Origin: Flavobacteriaceae bacterium
GTDB taxonomy: Bacteria > Bacteroidota > Bacteroidia > Flavobacteriales > Flavobacteriaceae
NCBI GenBank assembly: GCA_018608625.1
Contig: JABAZC010000040.1
Coordinates: 44,316 to 108,315, forward strand
Direction: 5' to 3'
Length of the DNA stretch: 64,000 bases
Shown: positions 28,319 to 36,873 of the stretch, one piece after another
Layout of the letters: each line of letters starts with the position of its first letter
How positions within the stretch are numbered: the first letter of the stretch is position 1
The notes under the pieces: model-generated
Seen by the model: the letters and a program-made list of their open reading frames with translations, nothing else
The model's database searches: none
Told to the model about the DNA's origin: nothing
Made by a program: the position numbers and the translations under genes

Positions 28319-28827
28319 TTCTTAGCGTAAGCGGCATTTAAAGCCTTAAGAATTTCTTGTGTTAAATCCGAAGTGTCTTCCCCGTACAAAACACTTCCAG
28401 CTTCATTACTTCCCAATATGTAATTGAAGTTATTCGACTTGCCGTAATCTTTCACAAATTCAATAACCTTATTAATAATAGAATCGTTTAGTGTTTGGCT
28501 TTCTTGCGCAATTGATTGCTGTTCAATCTGAACACTTTTTTGAAGAACTTGCTCTTTTTGTTGAAGCTCTTGGGATAATTTCTGGATTGATGACTGAGAC
28601 ATCTTGCGGGCTCTTAGTTCAGCTTCTTTAATTTCTAGCTCAAATGCAGAACGAAGACTGTCAGTGCGTGTTTTGAATGCTTTAATTTTTAATTGAAGTT
28701 TCGAATCTATGTCGACCCGCTCTTGGTAATCATTAATAAGTACCACATTGTCAACAAACCCTATTTTTTGCTGCTGGCAGCCGGTTAAACTAATTAGTGT
28801 TAAAAAACAAATAGCTAAATTTTTCAT
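28315..28827 (-). CDS. OmpH/Skp-like lipoprotein
   Basis: 170 aa from the ATG that opens MKNLAICFLTLISLTGC, a good lipoprotein signal with lipobox LTGC. An upstream in-frame extension of 22 codons is rejected because it would bury the signal. The mature part is highly charged coiled coil (residues 45-125), ending in NFNYILGSNEAGSVLYGEDTSDLTQEIL, the Skp/OmpH C-terminal pattern. Skp-like chaperones escort unfolded outer-membrane proteins in the periplasm; lipidation anchors this one. The gap of about 200 bp upstream, to the methyltransferase gene, holds no recognised feature. Confidence 0.82.
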   Translation of the reverse strand: MKNLAICFLTLISLTGCQQQKIGFVDNVVLINDYQERVDIDSKLQLKIKAFKTRTDSLRSAFELEIKEAELRARKMSQSSIQKLSQELQQKEQVLQKSVQIEQQSIAQESQTLNDSIINKVIEFVKDYGKSNNFNYILGSNEAGSVLYGEDTSDLTQEILKALNAAYAKN

Positions 28828-29034
28828 GAATGTAAGTTTTAATTTTATACTGCAAAAGTAAAAAAACCAATGGGATTTATACAAAAAAGGCAAAGGAGTT
28901 CGTTAATAGAAAAAATCTATAGACGAATAGCTGTGCGATTGTATTCGCTTATTCAAATCAGGTGTCTTGTGTGGCTCTTAATGGCGTGAATCTTTTTCGC
29001 CTTACAAAGTACTGGATTGGTAGGTCAAAGTCGC

Positions 29035-29907
29035 TTAAAGTGCTTTAGAACGCCAACTATTGTTTTTTAAGACATAAATCAACGAAGAGTATTCCCCCGT
29101 CTTTAGCGCCTTAAGGTTTGAAAGAAAGCCAGTACATAAACTACTAAAAATCTTATGTGATCCTGTTTTGTGTTTATTAGATAACATGCTAACATAGTAT
29201 GCGTCCATTAGCATAGGATGGGTTGATTCTAACGACATCTGTACTCTAGAAAAAATCTTTGGGATAGATTCTTTAGAAAAGTGCCACAAATGCCTTGGTA
29301 CATCATATGCTGCCCAGAATTTTTTAAAGTGGCCTGCATCGTAACTTTTAAAATTCGGAACTGCTACAATAATTCGGCCATTAGGCTTTAGTAGTTTCTT
29401 GAAGGTTTTGATATCTTTGTCCAAGTTTGGAAGATGCTCTAAGACGTGCCAAAGTGTAATAACATCAAAAGAAGCCGTAGGAAAACTATTTAACATTTTT
29501 TCACTAAAAACTGAGTTATAGCTCTTGTCGTTTGCCAGCCCTCTTGCTGTAGAATTAGGCTCTATGCCTTTAGCGACCCAGCCACCTTTCTTTGCTGCTC
29601 TTGTAAAATATCCCGTTCCGGCCCCTACATCTAGAAGGGTTGCTGTATCCGCTTTAAAAGCAGCTACAAGCTTTACCTTTCGTCTTAAGGAAAAATACCT
29701 AACAACATGATAAAGAACATCTATAAGAGACTTCAGCTGGTTGCTGTGTGAGATATAGCCAGTATCTGGATAATATGTCTTTAGTTCTAAATCACTCGGC
29801 TTGGGGTGTGTATAAAGCAAGTCTAGGGATGGGTCAGCTAGTAGCTGAAAAGCTTCTCCGCTGACAGAATAATCCTTAAGAGTGATGTGTGTTTTGTGTG
29901 TTTTCAT
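29035..29907 (-). CDS. Class I SAM-dependent methyltransferase
   Basis: 290 aa from the ATG after the parS-like site. The frame remains open upstream, but that part would translate the palindrome and the 3' end of mnmG and is not credible. The SAM motif I is LLDVGAGTGYF (about residues 91-101), followed by ITLWHVLEHLPNLDKDIKTF and GRIIVAVPNFKSYD, typical of the UbiG/Methyltransf_23 type. The substrate is unknown. A polysaccharide or ubiquinone-like substrate is possible. It lies 31 bp downstream of mnmG on the same strand. Confidence 0.85.
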   Translation of the reverse strand: MKTHKTHITLKDYSVSGEAFQLLADPSLDLLYTHPKPSDLELKTYYPDTGYISHSNQLKSLIDVLYHVVRYFSLRRKVKLVAAFKADTATLLDVGAGTGYFTRAAKKGGWVAKGIEPNSTARGLANDKSYNSVFSEKMLNSFPTASFDVITLWHVLEHLPNLDKDIKTFKKLLKPNGRIIVAVPNFKSYDAGHFKKFWAAYDVPRHLWHFSKESIPKIFSRVQMSLESTHPMLMDAYYVSMLSNKHKTGSHKIFSSLCTGFLSNLKALKTGEYSSLIYVLKNNSWRSKAL

Positions 29908-29911
29908 ACAA

Positions 29912-29927
29912 CGTTCCACGTGGAACA
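29912..29927. promoter_or_regulatory. parS-like ParB-binding palindrome (site 1)
   Basis: CGTTCCACGTGGAACA: a perfect 14-bp palindrome (GTTCCACGTGGAAC) that fits the widely conserved parS consensus TGTTnCACGTGnAACA at 15 of 16 positions. It fills most of the 31-bp gap between mnmG and the methyltransferase gene. parS sites bind ParB and mark the origin-proximal centromere. No parA or parB gene is encoded here. Confidence 0.75.
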
Positions 29928-29938
29928 TTTTAATTAAC

Positions 29939-31810
29939 TTAGCGCCCCATATATACAAGCAAGACCGAAATATCATTAGGCGAAACCCCGCTAATCCGTG
30001 ACGCTTGAGCAACCGTTGTTGGCTGCACTTTTTCAAGTTTTTCACGCGCCTCGTAACTCATGGATTTGATTTGTGAATAGTCAAAACCCATTGGTATTTT
30101 TACGTATTCAAGCCGCGTAAGTTTATCAGCATTGTTTTTTTCTTTAGCTATATAGCCCGAATACTTAACCTGTATCTCTGCCTGTTCAATAACTTCCCTA
30201 TCTAAATTATTCTGATTAATATAGTCTTCGACAGCTACAAATTTGCGGACGTCTTCTATGCCAATATTAGGCCTTGAAAACACCTTAAACATTTTATCGG
30301 ATTGTCGAATCAGCGCTGAACCTTTACTTTCTAAAACAGGATTAGCCTCTTCTGGCTTTACGCTTTGTGTTCTAAAAAACTCTACAAAGGATTCCGCTTT
30401 GGAAAGTTTTTCCTCCATGCGCCTTAAACGCTTCTCGCTAGCAATTCCGAGCGCATGACCTTTTGGGGTTAGCCTAATGTCGGCATTATCTTGTCTTAAA
30501 AGCGTGCGATATTCTGCCCGTGACGTAAACATTCGGTACGGCTCTTCAGTACCTTTAGTAATTAGGTCGTCTATTAAAACTCCTATGTAGGCCTCGTTTC
30601 TTTTCAGTATAAAAGAATCTTCTTCGCGAACCTTCAAACTGGCGTTAATCCCAGCCATTAACCCTTGGGAAGCCGCTTCTTCATAGCCTGTTGTGCCATT
30701 AATTTGGCCTGCAAAATACAAACCACTAACAAGCTTGGTTTCTAAGGAATGGGTTAATTGAGTAGGAGGGAAGTAGTCATATTCAATGGCATAACCGGGT
30801 CGAAAGAACTTCACTTTTTCGAAACCCTTAACGGCTCGTAATGCTTTAAATTGAATGTCTTCGGGAAGAGAGGTGGAAAACCCGTTGATATAATACTCAA
30901 CCGTGTTCCAGCCTTCTGGCTCTACAAATATTTGATGGCGGTCTTTGTCTGCAAAACGGTTTATTTTATCTTCAATTGAAGGGCAATAGCGCGGCCCTAA
31001 ACTTTGAATGCGGCCATTAAACATGGGGGATCGATCAAAACCTTCTTTAAGCAAATTATGAACCTCTGTGCTTGTGTAGGACATATGACATGAGCGCTGG
31101 GTTTGTAAAGGTTTGGTGATATCAGAATATGAAAACTTTTCAGGAACACTGTCGCCTGGCTGTTCAATCATTTTAGAAAAGTCCAGAGACCTTCCGTCTA
31201 CTCTTGGCGGGGTCCCCGTCTTCATGCGACCAGACTCAAAGCCTAATTCTACGAGTTGTTCTGTAATGCCTGTTGCAGCTCTTTCACCTGCACGACCTCC
31301 ACCAAAGTTTTTGTCTCCAATATGAATAAGACCATTGAGGAAGGTCCCGTTTGTTAATACTACGGACTTTGCTCTTATTTCAACACCCAAAGAAGTTTTA
31401 ACGCCAGTAACTTTTCCCGATTTAACCACAAGGCCTGTAACCATTTCCTGATAGAAGTCTAGGTTTTTTGTTTGCTCTAGAAGCATCCGCCAATCCTCCG
31501 CAAAACGCATTCGATCGCTCTGAACCCGTGGACTCCACATTGCGGGACCTTTAGACTTGTTAAGCATTTTAAACTGAATAGCTGACGTATCGCTTACAAT
31601 TCCGCTGTAGCCGCCTAAAGCGTCTATTTCACGTACGATTTGACCCTTAGCAATTCCACCCATTGCTGGATTACAAGACATTTGTGCTATGTTTTGGAGG
31701 TTCATGGTTACAAGCAGGGTTTGACTTCCCATGTTTGCTGCCGCTGCCGCTGCCTCACTTCCTGCGTGACCACCTCCTACTACAATTACATCGTAAATTT
31801 TATCAAACAT
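29939..31810 (-). CDS. mnmG: tRNA uridine-5-carboxymethylaminomethyl modification enzyme MnmG (GidA)
   Basis: 623 aa with the N-terminal FAD motif VGGGHAGSEAAAAAANMG, the GidA signature GPRYCPSIEDKINRF and the C-terminal tRNA-binding helices. With MnmE it modifies the wobble uridine of certain tRNAs, using methylene-THF and glycine. In many bacteria the gene lies close to the replication origin. Here it is framed by two parS-like sites, and a TATATTTG element lies upstream of the second. ybeY and the DUF4175 gene are upstream on the same strand. Confidence 0.97.
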   Translation of the reverse strand: MFDKIYDVIVVGGGHAGSEAAAAAANMGSQTLLVTMNLQNIAQMSCNPAMGGIAKGQIVREIDALGGYSGIVSDTSAIQFKMLNKSKGPAMWSPRVQSDRMRFAEDWRMLLEQTKNLDFYQEMVTGLVVKSGKVTGVKTSLGVEIRAKSVVLTNGTFLNGLIHIGDKNFGGGRAGERAATGITEQLVELGFESGRMKTGTPPRVDGRSLDFSKMIEQPGDSVPEKFSYSDITKPLQTQRSCHMSYTSTEVHNLLKEGFDRSPMFNGRIQSLGPRYCPSIEDKINRFADKDRHQIFVEPEGWNTVEYYINGFSTSLPEDIQFKALRAVKGFEKVKFFRPGYAIEYDYFPPTQLTHSLETKLVSGLYFAGQINGTTGYEEAASQGLMAGINASLKVREEDSFILKRNEAYIGVLIDDLITKGTEEPYRMFTSRAEYRTLLRQDNADIRLTPKGHALGIASEKRLRRMEEKLSKAESFVEFFRTQSVKPEEANPVLESKGSALIRQSDKMFKVFSRPNIGIEDVRKFVAVEDYINQNNLDREVIEQAEIQVKYSGYIAKEKNNADKLTRLEYVKIPMGFDYSQIKSMSYEAREKLEKVQPTTVAQASRISGVSPNDISVLLVYMGR

Positions 31811-31825
31811 TCATTGCTTATTTAG

Positions 31826-31841
31826 TGTTCCACGTGGAACA
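31826..31841. promoter_or_regulatory. parS-like ParB-binding palindrome (site 2)
   Basis: TGTTCCACGTGGAACA, a perfect 16-bp palindrome and full match to the parS consensus TGTTnCACGTGnAACA. It lies between the mnmG ATG and the -7-like element, in what would be the mnmG leader. ParB bound here could also affect mnmG transcription. Confidence 0.82.
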
Positions 31842-31856
31842 AATCAGTTGCGTTTG

Positions 31857-31864
31857 CAAATATA
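31857..31864 (-). promoter_or_regulatory. -7-like element TATATTTG before mnmG
   Basis: Read on the minus strand this is TATATTTG, fitting TAnnTTTG, about 46 bp before the mnmG ATG. The parS-like palindrome lies between it and the gene. No clear -33. Confidence 0.38.
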
Positions 31865-31869
31865 GGTAT

Positions 31870-32292
31870 TTAGAAAGGCTTATCCATAAGTTGCTGAAGA
31901 TAGAAGCCTTCTTTTGTTCGCATCAAGGAAGATTCTGAATCAGTCTTGTCTTTGTAGCCACAAAAATGAAGAATACCATGAGCCATGACCCTTGAGAGTT
32001 CTGTTTGAAAAGTTTGGTTAAACTCAGTCGCATTCTCTTTGACCCGGTCAATAGAAATAAATATCTCGCCGTGGACCTGTTTTCCGATCGAATAATCAAA
32101 ACTTATAACGTCCGTAAGAGTGTCGTGATTTAAAAAATCCAGATTCAACTTATGTAGATAATCGTCGTTACAAAAAACAATAGAGATTTCCCCTTCAGAA
32201 TGGTCTTCTTTTAAAATAATTGAACTTAGCCAAAGACTAATAGCCTCTGATTTGGGTAATTCAAATGTGGTTTCTGTGCTAAAACTAATCAT
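31870..32292 (-). CDS. ybeY: Endoribonuclease YbeY (rRNA maturation)
   Basis: 140 aa, normal length. The family block is present: VISFDYSIGKQVHGEIFIS, then MAHGILHFCGYKDKT. YbeY trims the 3' end of 16S rRNA and takes part in ribosome quality control, using a zinc ion. The first two His of the HGxLHxxGYxH motif are there, but the third is replaced (GYKDK), which I recall as usual for Bacteroidota. The start overlaps the DUF4175 stop by 8 bp, so the two are coupled. Confidence 0.9.
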   Translation of the reverse strand: MISFSTETTFELPKSEAISLWLSSIILKEDHSEGEISIVFCNDDYLHKLNLDFLNHDTLTDVISFDYSIGKQVHGEIFISIDRVKENATEFNQTFQTELSRVMAHGILHFCGYKDKTDSESSLMRTKEGFYLQQLMDKPF

Positions 32293-35200
32293 TTGTTGTT
32301 TTAAAGTATTCTTGGACTTTTTTCCTTAACTCTTGGCGCAAAGGTAAACTTTGTCTGTTTAATATTTCAGTAGTGCTAAAATATTGTTTTATAGTTTCGG
32401 GGCTTATAGTAGGTGCTTCAGAGCGTGGGGCCCTGCTTGTGTCCGACTCTCTTTTAGAGTCTTCCCCTTGCTGAAGTGTCGCTTTATTGAGCTTTAAAAG
32501 CTGATGCTTTAAGGCTTTCATTTGATTAAGTGTTTTCGTCGTAACACCTTGATTAACAAGGTTTTCTTCGATTTTATTCATAGCCTTCAGTAAGTCACTC
32601 TCTTTGGCTGACATCCCATTTTTTTGTAACAAATCCTGTAGCGCCGTCCTTAGTTGTTGTTGCTTTTTAAATATCTCAAAAAGTTCGGCGCTATCTACTT
32701 CGTTTTCAGACTCTCGTGCGTTTTTCCCGCCTTCACCTCCTGGTGAGGGTGTTGAATCCTTAGGGTCACCTGGCCCTTTCTCTTTTCCTTTGTTTCCGCT
32801 TTTGGGTTCACCGCTTTCTTCCTCTGATTCTTTTCCCTTTTCGCCCAGCTTTTGTTCCATTTGTTCGTTTAAGGACTCTTGACTCATAATGATGTCTGGA
32901 AGCTGCATTTCCCCTTGGCCTTGGCCAGGCGACAGCTCTAGTTGAGCCTCCATGTTGCTTAATGTATTGCTTAACAAGTCTGCTAATTTATTAGTTGCCA
33001 TCATTGCAAATTGCTGAGAACTAACCCCTTTTTGGAGTTCATATTCTGAAAGGAGCGCTAAGCTTTTGTCAATATTAAAAAAAACTTCTGCCACTTCTTT
33101 ACTAATCAATTCAGAGATCATAGGCTGACGTAAAGACAGCGCAAACAAACTGTCCTCTACGTGTTCAAAGTGGGTTCGAAGATTGCTTTGTCGAAGAAGT
33201 TTCACTGCATATTGACGCGGATTAGATCCCGCCAAAACAAACTGATTCATAAGCGCTTCTTGCTCAAAAGAGAATAAAATTAAATTATCTAATATTTGAC
33301 GAAGCACCTCAATGTCTTCGCTCATTTGTTTAGTACCCCCAGCGCTCATGTTTTGAGACATTTTTTTAGTCATTAGCTGCATTTTTTGAGCTGCTTTCTT
33401 TTGGCTTTTTTGAGCCTCTGAGGATGCGCTTTTGGCTTGTTCATAATCTGGAAAATCTTTTTCTTCCTCTAACCTCTCAAGAGCTTCTTCTAGATCTTTC
33501 ACGATAGACTCCTCGAGCAACGGGTCGTCAAGAAGTTGCAGCGGCTTAGCCAAGGCGTTATTGTCTTCTTTCAGAGCCGCTATCTCTTTCCGAATCTCAT
33601 CGAAGGATTTATTAAGAGCTTGTTGAGTTGATTTATTATTTGCTTTTATTGGCTTATCAGCTAGTTGTTCTTGCGACTCTGACAACTCCTTTAGTTTTGA
33701 GTTAATTTGCTCAGATTTTTTAGTAACATAGTAGCGTTTTGTAAGTTCTAGAAGTTGCTCAAGGCTTCGTTGTTTGTTTTTGCTTTGTTTAGCCATTTCA
33801 GCAAGCTTATTTGCTAGCTCTTCCTTGTTGATTTTGCTAGCAACCTTCTCGATTTCTTCTAAAATCTTTTCATTCTTCTTTAATTCCTCTTGTTGCGTTT
33901 TTAACCGTTTCTGTAATTGGTCCTTGAAAACGTCTTTTCCTTCTTTTTTAAAACGGTTAAGGTTTCTCTCCATGGTTTCATTGAGCTTTGTGAGTAATTT
34001 ATCCTGACTTTTTTGACGCTCAATAAACTGCTTAAGCTTTTGTTGATCTGAATAATTAAGAAGTTGTGTTTCTTTTTGATTAATTGAAATCTCCTTAAGT
34101 CTCTGATCTTGTTCGGCAAGTGCTTTTAATGCTTTTTGGAATGCGTTGGAGACTTCACTCTGTTCCTTAATTCTTGAAGCTTCAAGTTGTATTTCTGTTT
34201 TTTGTTTGTAAGTAAATGTTCGGCTGCGAGTAGACTTATAGTTGTGGAGACGGTCATTATCTATCACCTCAAAATATAGTGAATAAGCCATGTCCTCTAA
34301 AAGATTAAGGTTGTCTGGGAAAGCATACGTAAATTCTTGAGGATTACTTTGAGTTAAAGACACTTGAATAACAGAAATGTTATTTGGGGATTCGGTGGGA
34401 AAATAGTGGAGCCTTAAAGCCCGAACACCATAATCATCTGAAACCTGTCCGTAAAAATAAAGCCTTTCTTGTAAGGTAGAGTCCCGCTTCATTTGGAGCT
34501 GGATTAGTGGCGGTTTATCTTTTATTAAATTAATAAAATAGTCAAGGTTCTCAAAGTTTTTAAGTTTCGAGTTGCTGGTTGTGATAGAGTATCCCATCGA
34601 TCTGAAAACTTGCTGGACATGTGTAAATTTCTGATTAGACTTGTCAAAAAAGGAAAAAGAGGCGCTGTTTAGGATCACAACGGTATCGGTTGACTTTGTC
34701 AGAACTTCCCACTTCAATTTTGAGCCCTCGGGAACGGTCGCGTTGCCATTGTTTTCAATTTTTCTTTGAGGCTCCTGAGTGTATTTAGGTGGGTAAACAT
34801 ATAGGTTTATACCAAGGACAAGAGGGGTCGGTACAACTGTAAGCTGTAAGGGGGCTGAAATAACACTTCCCGAACTTAGCTTGAAGTTAATTGATTCTTT
34901 GGGCTGGAGAAACTGATACTCGAAGACGCCTGGGCTAACTGAACTTAAAAGGTAGACAGCGTCATTATAAACAATACTTACCGCTTCAGGAACTATGGAC
35001 CCTTTTGTTGTTACCTTAAGAGTGAATGAGCTGCTTTCAAGCGTAGAAAGAGATGGGTTGGCGACTACAAACTCAAAAAGTGCGGGGGGGCTATAGTTGT
35101 CTTGATAATTGACGACCCGCTTCAGACTATCTGTAAAAATATATTGTTTTCCAAGGGCAAAAAAAATAAAGAGAATAAGTAAGGGAATAAAAGCGTATTT

Positions 35201-35659
35201 AATATACTTAATATTAGAAGATAAGTCAACCGCTTTTTTGAACGAAATTGTCTTTAGGCTATTCGATTTTTGCTCTATGCTAGCAAGAAGGAGCTCGGTT
35301 TGAGCGGAGTGCTGTTTAAGTTGAAGGACGTTTAAGAGTTTGTCTTTTATTTCCGGAAAATGATCTCCAATAATTTTAGAAGCAAACTCAAAGTCAATCC
35401 CTTTTTGAATTTTAAATAACTTAAATAAAGGGCTTAAAATGAAACCATAAAAAATAACGGTCTCAAAGCTAATTATAAGCCAAAATAAAAGGGTTCTTTT
35501 TGAGGAATTAAGCCAAAGAAAGTGCTCAACAGTTAGAAAAAAAAGAGCAAAAAGTAACCCTACAAACAAAAACATCAGCAAACCTTTTAAAAGAGCGCTA
35601 ATGTAAAACTGTCTGACGAAACGTCTTAAATTTTGTTCTATCTTTTGAAAACTATCCAA
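32285..35659 (-). CDS. DUF4175 family large membrane/coiled-coil protein
   Basis: 1124 aa. Two N-terminal membrane helices (about 20-42 and 55-78) and a third near 150-168 are followed by an Ig-like beta-rich segment (LVVTPTPLVLGINLYVYPPKY-type strands near 275-300). Then comes a very long charged coiled coil (about 490-720) and a C-terminal low-complexity GPGDPKDSTPSPGGEGG stretch before a final helical region. This is the layout of DUF4175, found in Bacteroidota and Alphaproteobacteria, with unknown function. The start codon is TTG. It heads the ybeY-mnmG gene string. Confidence 0.85.
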   Translation of the reverse strand: MDSFQKIEQNLRRFVRQFYISALLKGLLMFLFVGLLFALFFLTVEHFLWLNSSKRTLLFWLIISFETVIFYGFILSPLFKLFKIQKGIDFEFASKIIGDHFPEIKDKLLNVLQLKQHSAQTELLLASIEQKSNSLKTISFKKAVDLSSNIKYIKYAFIPLLILFIFFALGKQYIFTDSLKRVVNYQDNYSPPALFEFVVANPSLSTLESSSFTLKVTTKGSIVPEAVSIVYNDAVYLLSSVSPGVFEYQFLQPKESINFKLSSGSVISAPLQLTVVPTPLVLGINLYVYPPKYTQEPQRKIENNGNATVPEGSKLKWEVLTKSTDTVVILNSASFSFFDKSNQKFTHVQQVFRSMGYSITTSNSKLKNFENLDYFINLIKDKPPLIQLQMKRDSTLQERLYFYGQVSDDYGVRALRLHYFPTESPNNISVIQVSLTQSNPQEFTYAFPDNLNLLEDMAYSLYFEVIDNDRLHNYKSTRSRTFTYKQKTEIQLEASRIKEQSEVSNAFQKALKALAEQDQRLKEISINQKETQLLNYSDQQKLKQFIERQKSQDKLLTKLNETMERNLNRFKKEGKDVFKDQLQKRLKTQQEELKKNEKILEEIEKVASKINKEELANKLAEMAKQSKNKQRSLEQLLELTKRYYVTKKSEQINSKLKELSESQEQLADKPIKANNKSTQQALNKSFDEIRKEIAALKEDNNALAKPLQLLDDPLLEESIVKDLEEALERLEEEKDFPDYEQAKSASSEAQKSQKKAAQKMQLMTKKMSQNMSAGGTKQMSEDIEVLRQILDNLILFSFEQEALMNQFVLAGSNPRQYAVKLLRQSNLRTHFEHVEDSLFALSLRQPMISELISKEVAEVFFNIDKSLALLSEYELQKGVSSQQFAMMATNKLADLLSNTLSNMEAQLELSPGQGQGEMQLPDIIMSQESLNEQMEQKLGEKGKESEEESGEPKSGNKGKEKGPGDPKDSTPSPGGEGGKNARESENEVDSAELFEIFKKQQQLRTALQDLLQKNGMSAKESDLLKAMNKIEENLVNQGVTTKTLNQMKALKHQLLKLNKATLQQGEDSKRESDTSRAPRSEAPTISPETIKQYFSTTEILNRQSLPLRQELRKKVQEYFKTTND

Positions 35660-35772
35660 TTATCATTAACTTTAAAAATAATTATATTACAATAATAATA
35701 CTTATTTGTGATTGATTCGTGTTGTTGTGTTTATAAACGTCTCAGCTTTTTTAATAGAAAAACAGTAAACTA

Positions 35773-36810
35773 ATGAATGACTTAAAATACCTGTCGGCAC
35801 TTTCAATTCCGCTGTCAGCTTTTATTGCGCTCTATTTAAAAGGGGGGTGGCTCTTTTTGCCGCCTATATATGCATTTATTCTTATACCGATCGTTGAGTG
35901 CATTTTGCCCGTGAGCGCTGAAAATTTTTCTGATGAGACGAAAGAAAAACGAGCAGTGAATCGTTTCTTCGATTGGATGCTCTATGTTAATATTCCCGTT
36001 GTTTTCGTATTGTTAATTTGGGGTTTTTACATTGTTTCAACGGTTAATCTAAGCGCTATTGAGGCTGTAGGGCTGGTCGTTTCAATTGGAATGGTTCTAA
36101 CCACGAACGGAATAAATGTCGCTCATGAACTGGGGCATCGTCAAGAGTCTAAAGATAGGTTCTTATCAAAAGCGCTCCTTTTGCCTTGCCTGTATATGCA
36201 TTTTTACATAGAACACAACCACAGTCATCACTTAAATGCAGCCACAAAAGAAGACCCTGCCACAGCGCGCTACAATCAAACACTCTATTCGTTTTGGGTC
36301 ACCTCAACGGTAAGACAATATTTTGGAGCCTGGAAGGTGCAGATGCGCTTACTAAAAAACTATAACCGCTCTTTTTTTAGCTTTTATAACGACGTCTTTT
36401 GGTATTTTATCATTCAATTTGTGTATCTACTTTGTGTCTACCTAGTCTTCGGAGTTTTGGGTCTTGGTCTGGCGATAGCTGCTGGGGTAGTGTCTTTTTT
36501 GTTTTTGGAAACCGTGAACTACATAGAGCATTACGGGTTACTGCGATCAAAAAATGCCTCTGGGAGGTATGAGCGTGTTCAAAAAATTCATTCCTGGAAC
36601 TCTAATCACGTAGTTGGGCGTATCATACTATATGAACTTACTCGGCATAGTGATCACCATTATAAGTCTTCAAAAAAATACCAAGTTTTAGAATCACATA
36701 AAGAAAGCCCAATTCTTCCTTTTGGCTACCCCACTTCAATGGTACTGGCAATGATACCCCCTTTGTGGTTTAGGATTATGAACAAGAGGGTTCCTGCTAA
36801 TATGATTTAA
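35773..36810 (+). CDS. alkB: AlkB-type alkane 1-monooxygenase / membrane fatty-acid desaturase superfamily
   Basis: 345 aa integral membrane di-iron enzyme with about six helices. All histidine boxes are intact: HELGH at 118-122, EHNHSHH at 147-153, NYIEHYG at 249-255 and RHSDHH at 291-296, the last two being AlkB/XylM-specific. AlkB hydroxylates the terminal carbon of medium alkanes with electrons from rubredoxin and its reductase. No rubredoxin is encoded nearby, so the electron donor and true substrate are open. It stands alone between divergent DUF4175 and gltX. Confidence 0.85.
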   Translation: MNDLKYLSALSIPLSAFIALYLKGGWLFLPPIYAFILIPIVECILPVSAENFSDETKEKRAVNRFFDWMLYVNIPVVFVLLIWGFYIVSTVNLSAIEAVGLVVSIGMVLTTNGINVAHELGHRQESKDRFLSKALLLPCLYMHFYIEHNHSHHLNAATKEDPATARYNQTLYSFWVTSTVRQYFGAWKVQMRLLKNYNRSFFSFYNDVFWYFIIQFVYLLCVYLVFGVLGLGLAIAAGVVSFLFLETVNYIEHYGLLRSKNASGRYERVQKIHSWNSNHVVGRIILYELTRHSDHHYKSSKKYQVLESHKESPILPFGYPTSMVLAMIPPLWFRIMNKRVPANMI

Positions 36811-36832
36811 ATTAAAGCTTAGGTCGTTTTTC

Positions 36833-36864
36833 TTTGGGCAATGTGATTAGCAGTTATATCTTTG
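36833..36864 (+). promoter_or_regulatory. Bacteroidota promoter for gltX (TTTG-N20-TATCTTTG)
   Basis: TTTG is followed after 20 bp by TATCTTTG, matching both the -33 (TTTG) and -7 (TAnnTTTG) elements at the expected spacing. It ends 9 bp before the gltX ATG. This is the best full promoter match I found in the window. Confidence 0.6.
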
Positions 36865-36873
36865 TCTTTTTAA

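Noticed and set aside
28828..28893. Upstream extension of the OmpH/Skp-like protein
   Set aside because: It would hide the lipoprotein signal; the ATG before MKNLAICF is better.
28828..29034. Small structured RNA (SRP or 6S) in the gap upstream of the OmpH-like gene
   Set aside because: No conserved tetraloop, bulge or paired arms of these RNAs could be found.
29908..30045. N-terminal extension of the methyltransferase reading frame across the parS-like site into mnmG
   Set aside because: The extra 46 codons translate the palindrome and the antiphase mnmG end; the ATG at 29907 gives a normal protein start.
32604..32882. Plus-strand open frame opposite the DUF4175 gene
   Set aside because: Serine/phenylalanine-rich composition is the complement of the coiled-coil codons.
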